A DNA stretch of 64,000 nucleotides from Marininema halotolerans (GCF_900116235.1 NZ_FPAA01000004.1:62001-126000); one strand, 5' to 3'; shown: positions 37,023 to 46,366, counted from the first letter of the stretch. The notes: generated by a model from the letters alone, not told the origin. Translations and numbers: made by a program.

Positions 37023-37137
37023 TGAGCATCTATAAATTATTGAAATTAGTGTGAGATGATTGTTATCGTATATGTAAATATAAAATTTGAGTTGGTATAA
37101 TGAATTAGAATTTAATTTAATTTCGAGGGGGAGTTTG

Positions 37138-40083
37138 TTGAATTACTCCAGAAAGATACTTAACTATTGGATGCAGAGTGTAAGCGATGGAGATCGACTC
37201 AACTTCAACGAAAAAGAGATTGTAAATTTTGTAGAATTGCCCAAGGAAGAAATTGAAGCAGGACAAATAGCAGTTTCTTCTTTGGAAATAATCGAAAAAA
37301 AAGTAGGGGGTGGCTGGTCTTCCGAGAGTTTAAATGTTCTTATTTGTCCCAATCCACAATGTAAACCGGGGAGAAATCAGAGTGAAAAGAATCGATTATT
37401 TCCTTTGGTTATCCCTGGGAGATTAGAAGTGGATGGCTCTTTGCATCCGCAAAAAAATGAACCACCATTCATTCCACGAAAGTACCTTGAACCCACTCAT
37501 GCTAAGTCTCCAATTGTCGGGCAATTAAATACAGCGGAAAAGTACCGAGAGAGAAAGCCACATTCTGATGAGGGAACATGGGAGATGGTATGGCAGGATG
37601 CCCAGGAATTGATGAAAAAAGTGACTGGAAAAAATGGAGCTCAGTATCAGCTCCAAGGGTTTCAACCACTCTCCCATGCAGTTGTTTGGTTTGGCGAAGT
37701 ATCTAGTATTCCTTATCAAGAGATTGCCAAGTGCTATGAGGATCTAACAAAACAAAATCCCATTCCAGAATTATTGAAAAACTATACGGAAGGAGCTTGG
37801 GTTGGAAAAGCGTCACATTACTTAGAAGAGCACGGTAACTATAGTACGCACCATCTCGGACAAATGACGGATCGGTATCCGTTAACTATCTCCCAGAGAG
37901 AAGCTCTTCACCATTTCTTTGCCTTGGAAAACGGTCAACTTTTAGGCATAAATGGCCCTCCAGGGACAGGGAAGACGACGTTGATTCAAAGCGTAGTATC
38001 GTCTTTGTGGATACAAAAAGCCCTTGCACAGAGTGAGCCACCCATTATATTGGCTTCCTCTAGTAATAACACAGCGATTTGGAACATATTAGATAGTTTT
38101 GCTGAGGCGGTGAAAGGGATCTCAGAAGATGACGGGGAATCTATGCTTTTTAGTCGGTGGATTGATGGCGTAGAAAGCTTCGGGATGACTTGTGTAGCGA
38201 AAAATAAATTAAAGAATATTCTATCGAGTGAAAAGCGGTATGCGTGGGCGATTCGCCAAAGGGCAAAGTCAAGAAGGGGAGACGAACTAGATGGGTTTCA
38301 TAGTGAGTTAGAAAAGAGAAGTATCGAAGAGCAAATTGAAACTTTTCTCACCCATTGTTGCACTTATTTTGGCGAATCAAGGTTGACATTAGATCAAGCG
38401 AAAAAGAGACTACATATTAAATTGCAACAGATAGGAAATCAAATCGAAGATCAGTCTGCCTTTTTCCATAGTCGAAAACGTTTTCATTCTCAATTGAAAA
38501 AAGATTACAATTCTACCCAAGGACTAGAAATTAAAATAGAAGAAATAACGAAGAAGAAAAATGAATCAAGGGACGCATTTGAATCCATTGATGCATTGTT
38601 TAAAGAATGGTTAAGGGAGAGAGGTCGTTTTTTTCTGATTCGATGGTTCACTCCTGTACAGAAGTGGGCAAATGAATTATTTTTCCAAAAGCAAGAATCC
38701 GATTTAGTATTGAATACCTTTAAGGATCGAGATATCAGGAAACAACTGTTAGCATTGAAGAATACATCAGAACAAGAATATACAAAAAATAAAGATCAAT
38801 ACAACAAAATGATTAAATTTAAGAATCAACTGGAGTTATCGGATAAACGTTGGGAGGAATGGAAGGAGCAAGAGGTGGAGCAGGAAAAAGATAACCATAC
38901 GAAGTTATATACAGAGATGGATTTTGAAATACGACTTCTTTCTAAGCTAGATACACATTTGCGGTACCATGCTTTTTGGCTTGCTTCACATTATTGGGAA
39001 GCAAGGTGGCTGGAGGAACGTCATGACCAACAAACGAATGCATTCGAGTCAGAGGAAAAGACATGGTATAGATATGCAAAATTGACTCCCTGTATGGTGT
39101 CGACGGTGTTATCTGCGCCAAAATTTTTTAAAAGACTACGTAAACCAAACGATTATCTCTATAATTTTATTGACTTGTTAATCTTTGATGAGTCAGGTCA
39201 AGTTCTTCCAGAACAAACGGCTCCGGTATTTTCTCTAGCGAAAAAAGCGTTGATCGTTGGAGATACAGAACAGTTACAACCAATTCCTCGTGTAAGTTTG
39301 GAAGTGGATGAAGCAAATATGCAAAGAATGGGTTTAATAAGTTCGCAAGACGAGCTGAATTCTTTTGTTCTCACTGGGTTAGCGTCTTCCTCTGGAAGTG
39401 CGATGAAAATTGCACAGCAGGCAAGTCCTTTTAGTAAGCATAAAGATTTAGGTGGAATGTTATTAACGGAACACTACCGTTGTTCGGAGGATATCATTCA
39501 GTATTGTAATGACCTCTGTTATCATGGAAGACTCATTCCCATGAAGAACAATCCGATTCAAGGGGAGGAGGTATATCCTGGGTTTCCAACGATGGGCTAT
39601 GTAGACATCGAAGGTACAGCAGAAAAGGTGGGAGGAAGTTGGGAGAACCATCGGGAAGCCGCTTACGTTGCTACTTGGATTGCAAATAGAAGTGAAGAAC
39701 TAACACAAGAGAGACAATTAAAGGATGTGCTTGCTGTAGTAACTCCTTTCCGCAGGCAAGCGGATCTCATAGATAGTTATTTAAAACGGGAATTTCAGAT
39801 TGAAGGACTTACAGTAGATACCGTGCACTCTCTACAGGGAGCAGAGAAAGATATTATTCTTTTTTCTGCGACGTATGCAGGACCCGAAGTGAAGAAGCAA
39901 CAGCTGTTTTATGATGACACCCGTTATTTGTTAAATGTTGCTGTTTCAAGAGCGAAAGAGTCATTTTTAGTTTTGGTAGCATGGATGTGTTTGGTCGGCA
40001 AAACAAGAAGAATCCCTCCGGTTTGTTGCGAAATCGCTTGCATCCATTTCCGCTGTCTAAGGAGGATTTCTTGTTGGAACTGA
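37138..40083 (+). CDS. Large SF1 (UPF1-like) helicase with 3' frameshift
   Basis: A 981-aa superfamily 1 helicase. GPPGTGKTTL (Walker A, about residue 275), a long coiled insert (about 400-620), FDESGQVLPEQ (Walker B), GDTEQLQPI, TEHYRC, VDTVHSLQGAEKD and NVAVSRAKESF are all present. The N-terminal 250 residues resemble nothing I can name. GAGGGGGAG at 37125-37132 supports the TTG at 37138. After ESFLVL the frame leaves the expected path: adding one T near 39970 would continue as VFGSMDVFG and on to 40223. The last about 34 residues here are therefore out of frame. It lies in the defence region with a small partner gene. Confidence 0.8.
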   Translation: MNYSRKILNYWMQSVSDGDRLNFNEKEIVNFVELPKEEIEAGQIAVSSLEIIEKKVGGGWSSESLNVLICPNPQCKPGRNQSEKNRLFPLVIPGRLEVDGSLHPQKNEPPFIPRKYLEPTHAKSPIVGQLNTAEKYRERKPHSDEGTWEMVWQDAQELMKKVTGKNGAQYQLQGFQPLSHAVVWFGEVSSIPYQEIAKCYEDLTKQNPIPELLKNYTEGAWVGKASHYLEEHGNYSTHHLGQMTDRYPLTISQREALHHFFALENGQLLGINGPPGTGKTTLIQSVVSSLWIQKALAQSEPPIILASSSNNTAIWNILDSFAEAVKGISEDDGESMLFSRWIDGVESFGMTCVAKNKLKNILSSEKRYAWAIRQRAKSRRGDELDGFHSELEKRSIEEQIETFLTHCCTYFGESRLTLDQAKKRLHIKLQQIGNQIEDQSAFFHSRKRFHSQLKKDYNSTQGLEIKIEEITKKKNESRDAFESIDALFKEWLRERGRFFLIRWFTPVQKWANELFFQKQESDLVLNTFKDRDIRKQLLALKNTSEQEYTKNKDQYNKMIKFKNQLELSDKRWEEWKEQEVEQEKDNHTKLYTEMDFEIRLLSKLDTHLRYHAFWLASHYWEARWLEERHDQQTNAFESEEKTWYRYAKLTPCMVSTVLSAPKFFKRLRKPNDYLYNFIDLLIFDESGQVLPEQTAPVFSLAKKALIVGDTEQLQPIPRVSLEVDEANMQRMGLISSQDELNSFVLTGLASSSGSAMKIAQQASPFSKHKDLGGMLLTEHYRCSEDIIQYCNDLCYHGRLIPMKNNPIQGEEVYPGFPTMGYVDIEGTAEKVGGSWENHREAAYVATWIANRSEELTQERQLKDVLAVVTPFRRQADLIDSYLKREFQIEGLTVDTVHSLQGAEKDIILFSATYAGPEVKKQQLFYDDTRYLLNVAVSRAKESFLVLVAWMCLVGKTRRIPPVCCEIACIHFRCLRRISCWN

Positions 40084-40223
40084 GTGAAATGGAAAATCGG
40101 ATGCGAAGAAGAATGAATACGACAAAGAAAAAAATGTCTAAAACTACAATTTTTAATCATGGCACGGTTAACTATGCCGATAATCAATCAAGTATTGTGA
40201 ATATTACCAACGAGAAGGAGTGA
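39981..40223 (+). pseudogene. Displaced C-terminal tail of the SF1 helicase
   Basis: The +1 frame carries what should be the helicase C-terminus (DVFGRQNKKNPSGLL, then a helical stretch SKEDFLLELSEMENRM). It ends with TTIFNHGTVNYADNQSSIV and NITNEKE. That ending resembles the start of the next gene (NVTFNNASGGQINYANHG then TVYVTNN). A one-base deletion in the TTTTGG run near 39970 explains the shift. Not an independent gene as far as can be seen. Confidence 0.65.
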
Positions 40224-40228
40224 CTGTG

Positions 40229-40585
40229 ATGAAGGAAGAGAAATTTGTGGAGAATGTTACCTTCAACAACGCATCTGGCGGTCAAATCAATTATGCTAAT
40301 CATGGGTCTACTGTTTATGTAACCAACAATCAAGTGACTTTATTGGTTCAGTTGATTGGGGATTTAAAGGGGCAATTGGCAGGAAAAATAGAAATACCCG
40401 AGGCAGAAAAAGAGCATACTTATCAGCTGTTGGATATGATTCAAAAGCAGAGAGATGCTGATGCCCAAAAGTCATTGGCGAATATTGTGTTAGAGCGACT
40501 TCAAAAGTGGCAAGGGGTTTTTACTGCTGCATCAGGTACTGGACAGGTAATTACAGCCATCATGGATGTTCTCAGTAGCCTATGA
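40229..40585 (+). CDS. Small protein with FNxxxxxINYA motif, helicase partner
   Basis: A 118-aa protein; ATG 40229 with AAGGAG 8 nt upstream. Its first 35 residues form a Gly/Asn-rich beta-type segment (VTFNNASGGQINYANHG, then TVYVTNN), followed by a helical, charged middle and a hydrophobic C-terminus (VFTAASGTGQVITAIMDVLS) that could contact membrane or partner. The beta segment recurs at the displaced helicase tail, so the two likely bind through it. No family recognised; defence function is inferred from the position. Confidence 0.6.
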   Translation: MKEEKFVENVTFNNASGGQINYANHGSTVYVTNNQVTLLVQLIGDLKGQLAGKIEIPEAEKEHTYQLLDMIQKQRDADAQKSLANIVLERLQKWQGVFTAASGTGQVITAIMDVLSSL

Positions 40586-40681
40586 TTTAAATGAAAATCG
40601 CTTTTTAGAAATTAAAAGGATATGGCTAGTGCAGGGAGTATAAAGGAGGTGTGTAAGGGTAAATAGTGTTTTGTCATTGAC

Positions 40682-40774
40682 CGAGAGCAGAAGCAGATGA
40701 GATCGGGCACTTAAGGACAAGAGAAGTGTTTCAATGAATTCGCTTCCCGAAGGAAGTTTGCCTCTGCTCGTCCT
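40682..40774. other. Branched inverted-repeat element, possible structured RNA
   Basis: GAGCAGAAGCA (from 40685) can pair with TGCCTCTGCTC (40759-40769) with one mismatch. Inside lie CACTT/AAGTG and CTTCC-CGAA-GGAAG hairpins. The three helices would make a three-way junction. No known family was recognised and no T-tract follows. It may be a genome repeat rather than an RNA gene. Confidence 0.35.
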
Positions 40775-41035
40775 TCGTTCATCCGTAGTGGATAGTGCTT
40801 TTTAACATACTCGTTAATTGCAAGTCTCTTATGCTCCCACACGTCCTTTGCAATCTAACTTTTAGATAATTAACACGTATGACGCAAGATATTGGTACAC
40901 AAGGGATATCTTTTTCCTAAACGCGGGTAAATCAAAAGCCCGGAATTCATATAGTTGAATAACAATCTATGATAAATGGAGGAAATTCGTGATATCGTCC
41001 TTATTTTTTGTTTCAAATGTAAGCGTTTTATATCT

Positions 41036-41117
41036 TTGCGAGCGAGAAAACCCCTAGCTTCAGATATAGGGATGAAAGCGAGCGTCAGATGAGGGAGGGT
41101 GTTTTTCTCTCTCGCAA
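41036..41117. repeat. 82-nt imperfect palindrome, IS605-type left-end-like
   Basis: TTGCGAGCGAGAAAACCCCT at one end pairs with AGGGTGTTTTTCTCTCTCGC near the other. Inside, CCCTA and TAGGG flank a GCTTCAGA loop, followed by GATGAAAGCG. That arrangement recalls the hairpins at ends of IS200/IS605 elements. It lies 90 nt before the right-end-like segment. Confidence 0.5.
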
Positions 41118-41204
41118 GTCTGACATGGTTTTGATAGAATTATGATAGCTCTTTGAAAACTGGAGATATAGGGTTGCTACAGGAAATCGGTCTGTAGCGT
41201 AAAA

Positions 41205-41372
41205 TCTTCAACCACCCAGCTCACCGAAGTTGCGAAAACCAAGCTAAAGTAGGGAGCTTAGTAGAGCATATTTAGTTTCAACCGTGGGGCTCACGGGGTT
41301 AGCTTGGGTATGATCCTGTCAATAGACGGGAGCTTCCAAGAATCCCCTGCCTTCAGGCATGGGGAGTGTCAA
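41205..41372 (+). ncRNA. IS200/IS605 right end, omegaRNA-like
   Basis: From about 41205 to 41372 the sequence has the layout of a TnpB-associated right end: CCGTGGGGCTCACGGGG, AGCTTGGGT, then AAGAATCCCC, a terminal hairpin (CCCCTGCC-TTCA-GGCATGGGG) and the closing GTGTCAA. In active elements this segment is the omegaRNA scaffold, and the guide would begin at about 41373. No tnpB or tnpA is present nearby, so it is a non-autonomous relic; whether it is transcribed is unknown. Confidence 0.55.
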
Positions 41373-41612
41373 ATTGACAGAAAGAGGATAATTCATTAAG
41401 ATGCGGATATATTCCCATATCCATTGTGGAAAAGTAGGTGTTTGTTTTTTTATTACACCCGATACCTTATAATGAAGTGGACAAGAAGGAACAAAGTAGC
41501 TTCACTGAAATAAGATGCAGTAAAGCCATGGACGATGGAGAGAATAATTGCTCTTCTTCATAAATTGATTATGGGAACCATTATGACAATTCCCAGGAAT
41601 GGAGGCCTTCTG

Positions 41613-43454
41613 TTGAAGTCGAGAAATCTTGTAGAGATGCTGAAGAAGACAGTGGATGCTTGTCCTGAGAAAGCAGCCTTGATGTGGAAAAATGAAGGCG
41701 CTTACAAAAGTATCTCCTATCGAGAATTATGGGAGCAGGTACGAGAAGCCGCCGCGGGGTTAGCTCGACTTGGTGTCAAAGAAGGAAGCAAGGTCGCGAT
41801 TTTATCCGAAAACAACCCCATGTGGACGGTATCGGATTTGGCAATCGCTAGTTTAGGTGCTGTAAGCGTTCCCATTTATCCGACCCTCCCATCGGATCAG
41901 GTTGGCTTCATTTTACAGAATGCCGATTGTATTGTGGCAATTGTGGAAAATGAAGACCAATTGCAGAAAGTAAAAGAAGGGGAATACCCCATCTCTCAGA
42001 TGATCGTGATGAAACCCGAGGCGGGGTACTCACGTGGAGAAGGAATTCTTTCCTTCCGCGAACTATTGCAAGAAGGCGCATCGCTCCCATTAATTGCTTG
42101 GGAAGAAGGATGGATGAAGGTTCATCGTGATCAGCTAGTCACGATTATTCATACTTCGGGAACGACGGGAAAACCCAAGGGAGTGATGCTGACCCATGGG
42201 AATTTTCTCTCTAATATGGAGGGTGTGCTTTTTTGGGTAGTTGATCTGCGCCGTGAGGATGTAAGTCTCTCCTATCTCCCGCTTTCCCATGTGTTTGAAC
42301 GGATGGTAGGGCAGTATGCTCCCTTATATGTGGGCGCAACCATCGCCTTTGCTGAGGGCATTGACAAAATCTCCACTAACCTGTTGGAAGTCCGTCCCAC
42401 CATGATGACAAGTGTCCCTCGTCTGTTTGAAAAGGTATCGAGTGCTGTACTCGAGCAAATGAAACAGGCTTCCCCTGTGCGTCGTAAGATTTTTAACTGG
42501 GCGATGGCATTAGGAATGGAGCGGTACCGCCGTTATCAACATGCTTATGAAGAGGATTGGATTTTTAAAGATCCTCTTAGCCCAGCATTACGACAACAAT
42601 TGCGAGTTGCTGATCGGTTGGTGTACAGCAAAGTAAAGGAACGCCTGGGTGGCAGGATGCGTGGAATGGTTTCAGGTGGAGCCCCCCTTAATGCGGATGT
42701 GAACCGCTTTTTTTGGGCAATGAATATTCCGATTATTGAGGGATATGGGCTGACTGAAACGTCTCCGATTATTACAGCGAATCCATCGATGAAAGCAAAG
42801 ATTGGCACGGTAGGAAGAGCCCTTCCGAATTTGGAAGTGCGAATTGCGGACGATGGTGAGGTATTGGTGAAGGGACCCAGTGTAATGGTTGGTTATTATA
42901 AAGATGAAGAAGCGACAGCGGAAGCCTTAAAGGATGGCTGGTTTCACACGGGGGATCTGGGGAAATTGGATGAGCGCGGATTTCTCACCCTCATTGATCG
43001 GAAAAAAAGTATCCTGGTGCTGTCAACGGGTAAAAACGTGGCCCCTCAGCCACTAGAAAGTGAGATGAACAATAGTCCATTTATTTCGCAATCGGCACTT
43101 GTAGGCAATGGACGAAAGTATACGATTGCGATCATCGTTCCGGATATGGAGAACGTGCGTCCCTGGGCCAGACGAAAAGGGATCCAAGTCAGTTCATCTA
43201 CAGAGCTAATCGATCATCCTGTAGTCAGGCAGCATCTTTTGCGAGAAGTGGAATTGAAAACAGCCAAGTTTGCTGGATACGAACGTCCGAAAAAGACGAT
43301 CATCGTTGATGGTGAGTGGACGGTCGATGGTGGAGAGTTGACTCCTACCTTAAAAGTAAAGATGAAAGTTATTGAGGAACGATATCGTGAGGTTATCCAA
43401 GCAACCTATGATGAACCCATGCCTACACAAGAAGTGGCGGCTGCACAGGCATGA
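41613..43454 (+). CDS. Long-chain fatty acid-CoA ligase (AMP-forming)
   Basis: An adenylate-forming ligase of about 613 aa: P-loop HTSGTTGKPKGVMLTH, YGLTETSP, GWFHTGDLG and DRKKSILVLSTGKNVAP. The YGLTETSPII and long linker fit long-chain acyl-CoA synthetases of the FAA1/FadD15 type. An upstream ATG at 41535 is in frame, but GGAGG at 41601-41605 places the start at the TTG at 41613 and gives the usual N-terminus (RNLVEMLKKTV). It activates fatty acids as acyl-CoA. Monocistronic, ending at a bidirectional terminator. Confidence 0.9.
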   Translation: MKSRNLVEMLKKTVDACPEKAALMWKNEGAYKSISYRELWEQVREAAAGLARLGVKEGSKVAILSENNPMWTVSDLAIASLGAVSVPIYPTLPSDQVGFILQNADCIVAIVENEDQLQKVKEGEYPISQMIVMKPEAGYSRGEGILSFRELLQEGASLPLIAWEEGWMKVHRDQLVTIIHTSGTTGKPKGVMLTHGNFLSNMEGVLFWVVDLRREDVSLSYLPLSHVFERMVGQYAPLYVGATIAFAEGIDKISTNLLEVRPTMMTSVPRLFEKVSSAVLEQMKQASPVRRKIFNWAMALGMERYRRYQHAYEEDWIFKDPLSPALRQQLRVADRLVYSKVKERLGGRMRGMVSGGAPLNADVNRFFWAMNIPIIEGYGLTETSPIITANPSMKAKIGTVGRALPNLEVRIADDGEVLVKGPSVMVGYYKDEEATAEALKDGWFHTGDLGKLDERGFLTLIDRKKSILVLSTGKNVAPQPLESEMNNSPFISQSALVGNGRKYTIAIIVPDMENVRPWARRKGIQVSSSTELIDHPVVRQHLLREVELKTAKFAGYERPKKTIIVDGEWTVDGGELTPTLKVKMKVIEERYREVIQATYDEPMPTQEVAAAQA

Positions 43455-43476
43455 ATGTGGCATGACTTGTTGTGAG

Positions 43477-43518
43477 AAACCACTCCCCGGTACATACACA
43501 TGTACCGGGGAGTGGTTT
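43477..43518. terminator. Bidirectional terminator between acyl-CoA ligase and phoD
   Basis: A perfect 19-bp stem, AAACCACTCCCCGGTACAT with its complement, and an ACAC loop. Flanking A/T bases allow use in both directions. Confidence 0.9.
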
Positions 43519-45455
43519 TATTTATGGAGGATGCGGATTTTAGCTTTATCTTTAGGAACTTCACACTGAAAAAGGAGGGTCTTTTTTGTGCCGCTCTTCT
43601 TGCGAATATCCGATACGCTATAGGCTGTCCATGTTGCCTTGGCAGGAGAGAGTTCCAAAATGCAATAACCGTGGGTACTACTGTTGAAGAGTTTAATCCA
43701 AGGATTTTCCAAGCGGATCAGACTGATTAAATTCTCAAACAGCTTTTTAAGGAGAGGGTGAGAAGACGAGAGCTCTGTGATCCCTTTATGTTTTTCCTCC
43801 TTGATCGCTTTGACTTGTTGAGCCATTTCTTTATCTACTTGTGTGATTTTTTCAATTACCTCGAGGGGGAGTGGGTTAGAGAGAGATTGGCTCTTGGTAA
43901 ATATCTGGGTCACAAGATCTAAAACATTAGAAGAGGTGACGGAACCCACCATAAATTCAACGCCAACTGCCTTTCGATCCGCATCTTTTTTGAAATCCTC
44001 TTTGATTAAACTGGCTTCAAATGTATGAAGATCCCCAGTGATGGTAATCAAGTTCTTCACATGGTTTTTTTTCAAGGTACGGATGATATCCAATCGCTCC
44101 CCTGCAAATCCATCCCAGGCATCGAGATTCATCCACCGACCCAATAGTTTTAAAGGGGTAAACTGCACTTCATTTGCCCATATTTTCCATTGTGCCTTCG
44201 AAGTGGTAAGGCGATTGAGGAACCATTCTTTTTGCCCAGAATGAATCCCTAACATGGATTGTTTAGGGTCATTCACAGCAGTGCACCCTTTCGTAAAATA
44301 TCGATCCAATGTTCCGCTACCACAAGCGTGGGAGCTTCGATAGAGACGCTGATCGGTTAAGATGAGTTCACATAGATTTCCAATACGCAGGGTGCGATAA
44401 ATACACAGGGATTCAGCAAATTCCTTTTTGGGGTCAAAGGTGACTCTTGCCGGTGTATATTCATACCAGACGCGATTGGCAACCTGTCGTCGAACAGGAT
44501 TTGACGCGGTGTTGTCATCAGGTGCCACGGCAGGGTAGTAACTATCATTGGCAAATTCATGGTCGTCCCAAATGGATACCATCGCATGATTTTCATGGAG
44601 ACGTCGCAGGTCCGGATCCGTACGATAGGTTCGATAGAGGGTGCGGTAGTCTTCGATGGTAAACGCTTTTGATTCTCCACTCGGAACCGTGATTTTGCGG
44701 TCAGGTAAAGGGTCTTGATAGATGGATTTGCCTACCGATTCATAGATGTAGTCACCGAGATGAACGACAAAATCGAGTTCCTCTTCAGCAAGATAGTTGA
44801 GCACAGGAAAATACCCGCTAGAAAAATCTTGGCACGAAATATAGGCAAACCGTGTTGAAGATAGGTCTTGTCCAGCTGGAACCAACGTTTTAAAACGGCC
44901 TGTAGGACTGACGTGACCGGTCTGGGTGATAAATCGGTAGTAATAGAGCGAGCGTGGGGGTAACTTTCCATCCACATCGACTTTGACAACCTGATCATAG
45001 TCTTTCCAGATGGGTGTATATCCACGAAGGATCGGTTTTTTAAAATCAGGAGAGTTAGCAATTTCAAGTAGGACAAACGTTCCGTTGTTGATCGCTGAAA
45101 CGATTGAGTCAGGAGGGGGTGTTTCGCCATCTAACCATTGAATGAGTGAGGAATCCACTTGGGTGGCTGCTAATCCCGTCTGGATCGAGGGATCGATTCG
45201 GGTCCAGAGGATAGCCCCTGAGGCTGTTGGATCCCCCGCCGCTACGGATTGAGGAAAACCAAGCCCAGGTGGATGTTGAGGCTGAAAGGGGGGGATGCTT
45301 GTCCAAGGGCTCTCTTGTGCAAAGGCTTGGGCGATACGGTCGATACCGGTATTTTCTAAGAGAAGCAGGGCAGAACCTGCGAGGAGCGACTTTAGAAAAA
45401 CACGTCGCTCTAGGTGAGCAGGCTTTGAATCCGGATCTTTCATACGATCTACCAT
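43518..45455 (-). CDS. phoD: PhoD-family alkaline phosphatase/phosphodiesterase, Tat-exported
   Basis: A 645-aa metallophosphatase. The N-terminus has a twin-arginine signal (ERRVFLKSLLAGSALLLL). The PhoD domain shows FAYISCQDFSSGYF, HLGDYIYES, VSIWDDHEFANDS and ITGDLHTFEA, the metal-binding Asp, Asn and His motifs. PhoD enzymes hydrolyse phosphodiesters such as wall teichoic acid outside the membrane. GGGAGG lies 8 nt upstream of the ATG at 45455. The protein carries an extended C-terminal region relative to B. subtilis PhoD. A Pho-box was not identified. Confidence 0.9.
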   Translation of the reverse strand: MVDRMKDPDSKPAHLERRVFLKSLLAGSALLLLENTGIDRIAQAFAQESPWTSIPPFQPQHPPGLGFPQSVAAGDPTASGAILWTRIDPSIQTGLAATQVDSSLIQWLDGETPPPDSIVSAINNGTFVLLEIANSPDFKKPILRGYTPIWKDYDQVVKVDVDGKLPPRSLYYYRFITQTGHVSPTGRFKTLVPAGQDLSSTRFAYISCQDFSSGYFPVLNYLAEEELDFVVHLGDYIYESVGKSIYQDPLPDRKITVPSGESKAFTIEDYRTLYRTYRTDPDLRRLHENHAMVSIWDDHEFANDSYYPAVAPDDNTASNPVRRQVANRVWYEYTPARVTFDPKKEFAESLCIYRTLRIGNLCELILTDQRLYRSSHACGSGTLDRYFTKGCTAVNDPKQSMLGIHSGQKEWFLNRLTTSKAQWKIWANEVQFTPLKLLGRWMNLDAWDGFAGERLDIIRTLKKNHVKNLITITGDLHTFEASLIKEDFKKDADRKAVGVEFMVGSVTSSNVLDLVTQIFTKSQSLSNPLPLEVIEKITQVDKEMAQQVKAIKEEKHKGITELSSSHPLLKKLFENLISLIRLENPWIKLFNSSTHGYCILELSPAKATWTAYSVSDIRKKSGTKKTLLFQCEVPKDKAKIRILHK

Positions 45456-45730
45456 TCTTATGGCCTCCCTTACCCATCAAGATTACTACTATTCAATATT
45501 CTACCAAAAGAATCGCGACTTTTTTTGAATAAAATGTAAATTTAAAAGAGAACAGGGTAAGGATTAAACGGGAAATAAGAAAGTGAAAGAAATCGGATGA
45601 TCCCCCTGATCCCCCGTTTTGAGATGGAAATCTTAGGGTAAATCGATGGTGAATGATATTGATAAGCACACCCCCACATCAAACAGGTTTCAACTGTGGG
45701 GTGTGTCATAGTGAATAAGGCGGGGTAGCG

Positions 45731-46366
45731 ATGCTAATTATTTGGTCCGTATGGGATGTGAGAAGAGAACAGAAAACAGCCTTTTCACGATCGCAAGAAA
45801 GCTGGAAAGCTCTTAAATTTATCGATGGGTTTCAAGGGAGAATTGGCGGATGGAATGTGAACCGGCCGTGGGAGGCATGTACGTTAGGTTTTTGGAGAGA
45901 TTTTGAAGCTTGCCAAAACTTTATGTGGAATTACCATGATCGGATTTTTTACGATCAAGGGGAGGCTTATGAAACGGTTCAATTATCCTATACGATAAAA
46001 GTGGATGAAATCCTTGGAGCCCATGGAACTAATTTTTCAAGGGGTCTGACCCAGGCGAAACGTTTGCGCGTGGGGGATTTTATTACAAAAATAGGTAGTG
46101 AATTTGATGTGATGAAGGAACAACAAGCGGTGTGGAACCCCGCGTTACATCAATCTGCGGGGATGTTAGGGGGGGTATTTAGTCAGGAGAGGGGACGAAA
46201 TAATCGTTTTATTATCACAAGTTTATGGGAAGATGCGTCTTCCCTCCAGCGATTTCGCGATGAACAAGTCGTCTCCTTACGGGAACGTCTCGATTATCAA
46301 AAGGATATCGATCGCTTTATTACGCGGACCATTCGACTCCATGATTCCTGGCGGATCTTGCCGTAA
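45731..46366 (+). CDS. DUF4937 / YdbC-like protein with two ABM-like halves
   Basis: A 211-aa protein with two related ferredoxin-like halves, each recalling the antibiotic-biosynthesis-monooxygenase fold: MLIIWSVWDVRREQKTAF and LGFWRDFEACQNFM in the first, FDVMKEQQAVWNPAL and TSLWEDASSLQRF in the second. Bacillus YdbC/DUF4937 proteins have this form. Function is unknown; such folds bind hydrophobic or heme-like ligands in some families. Confidence 0.75.
   Translation: MLIIWSVWDVRREQKTAFSRSQESWKALKFIDGFQGRIGGWNVNRPWEACTLGFWRDFEACQNFMWNYHDRIFYDQGEAYETVQLSYTIKVDEILGAHGTNFSRGLTQAKRLRVGDFITKIGSEFDVMKEQQAVWNPALHQSAGMLGGVFSQERGRNNRFIITSLWEDASSLQRFRDEQVVSLRERLDYQKDIDRFITRTIRLHDSWRILP

Larger units (their letters stand above)
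40586..41612. other. Gene-free region of about 1 kb with repeats and mobile-element relics
   Basis: No supported gene. It holds a structured element (40682-40774), an imperfect palindrome (41036-41117), and an IS200/IS605-type right end (41205-41372). A TATAAT at 41468-41473 could be the -10 box for the acyl-CoA synthetase gene, with only a weak -35. Confidence 0.6.

Noticed and set aside
41535-41612. Extended N-terminus of the acyl-CoA ligase from the ATG at 41535
   Set aside because: No ribosome site there; GGAGG before the TTG at 41613 gives the family's usual N-terminus.
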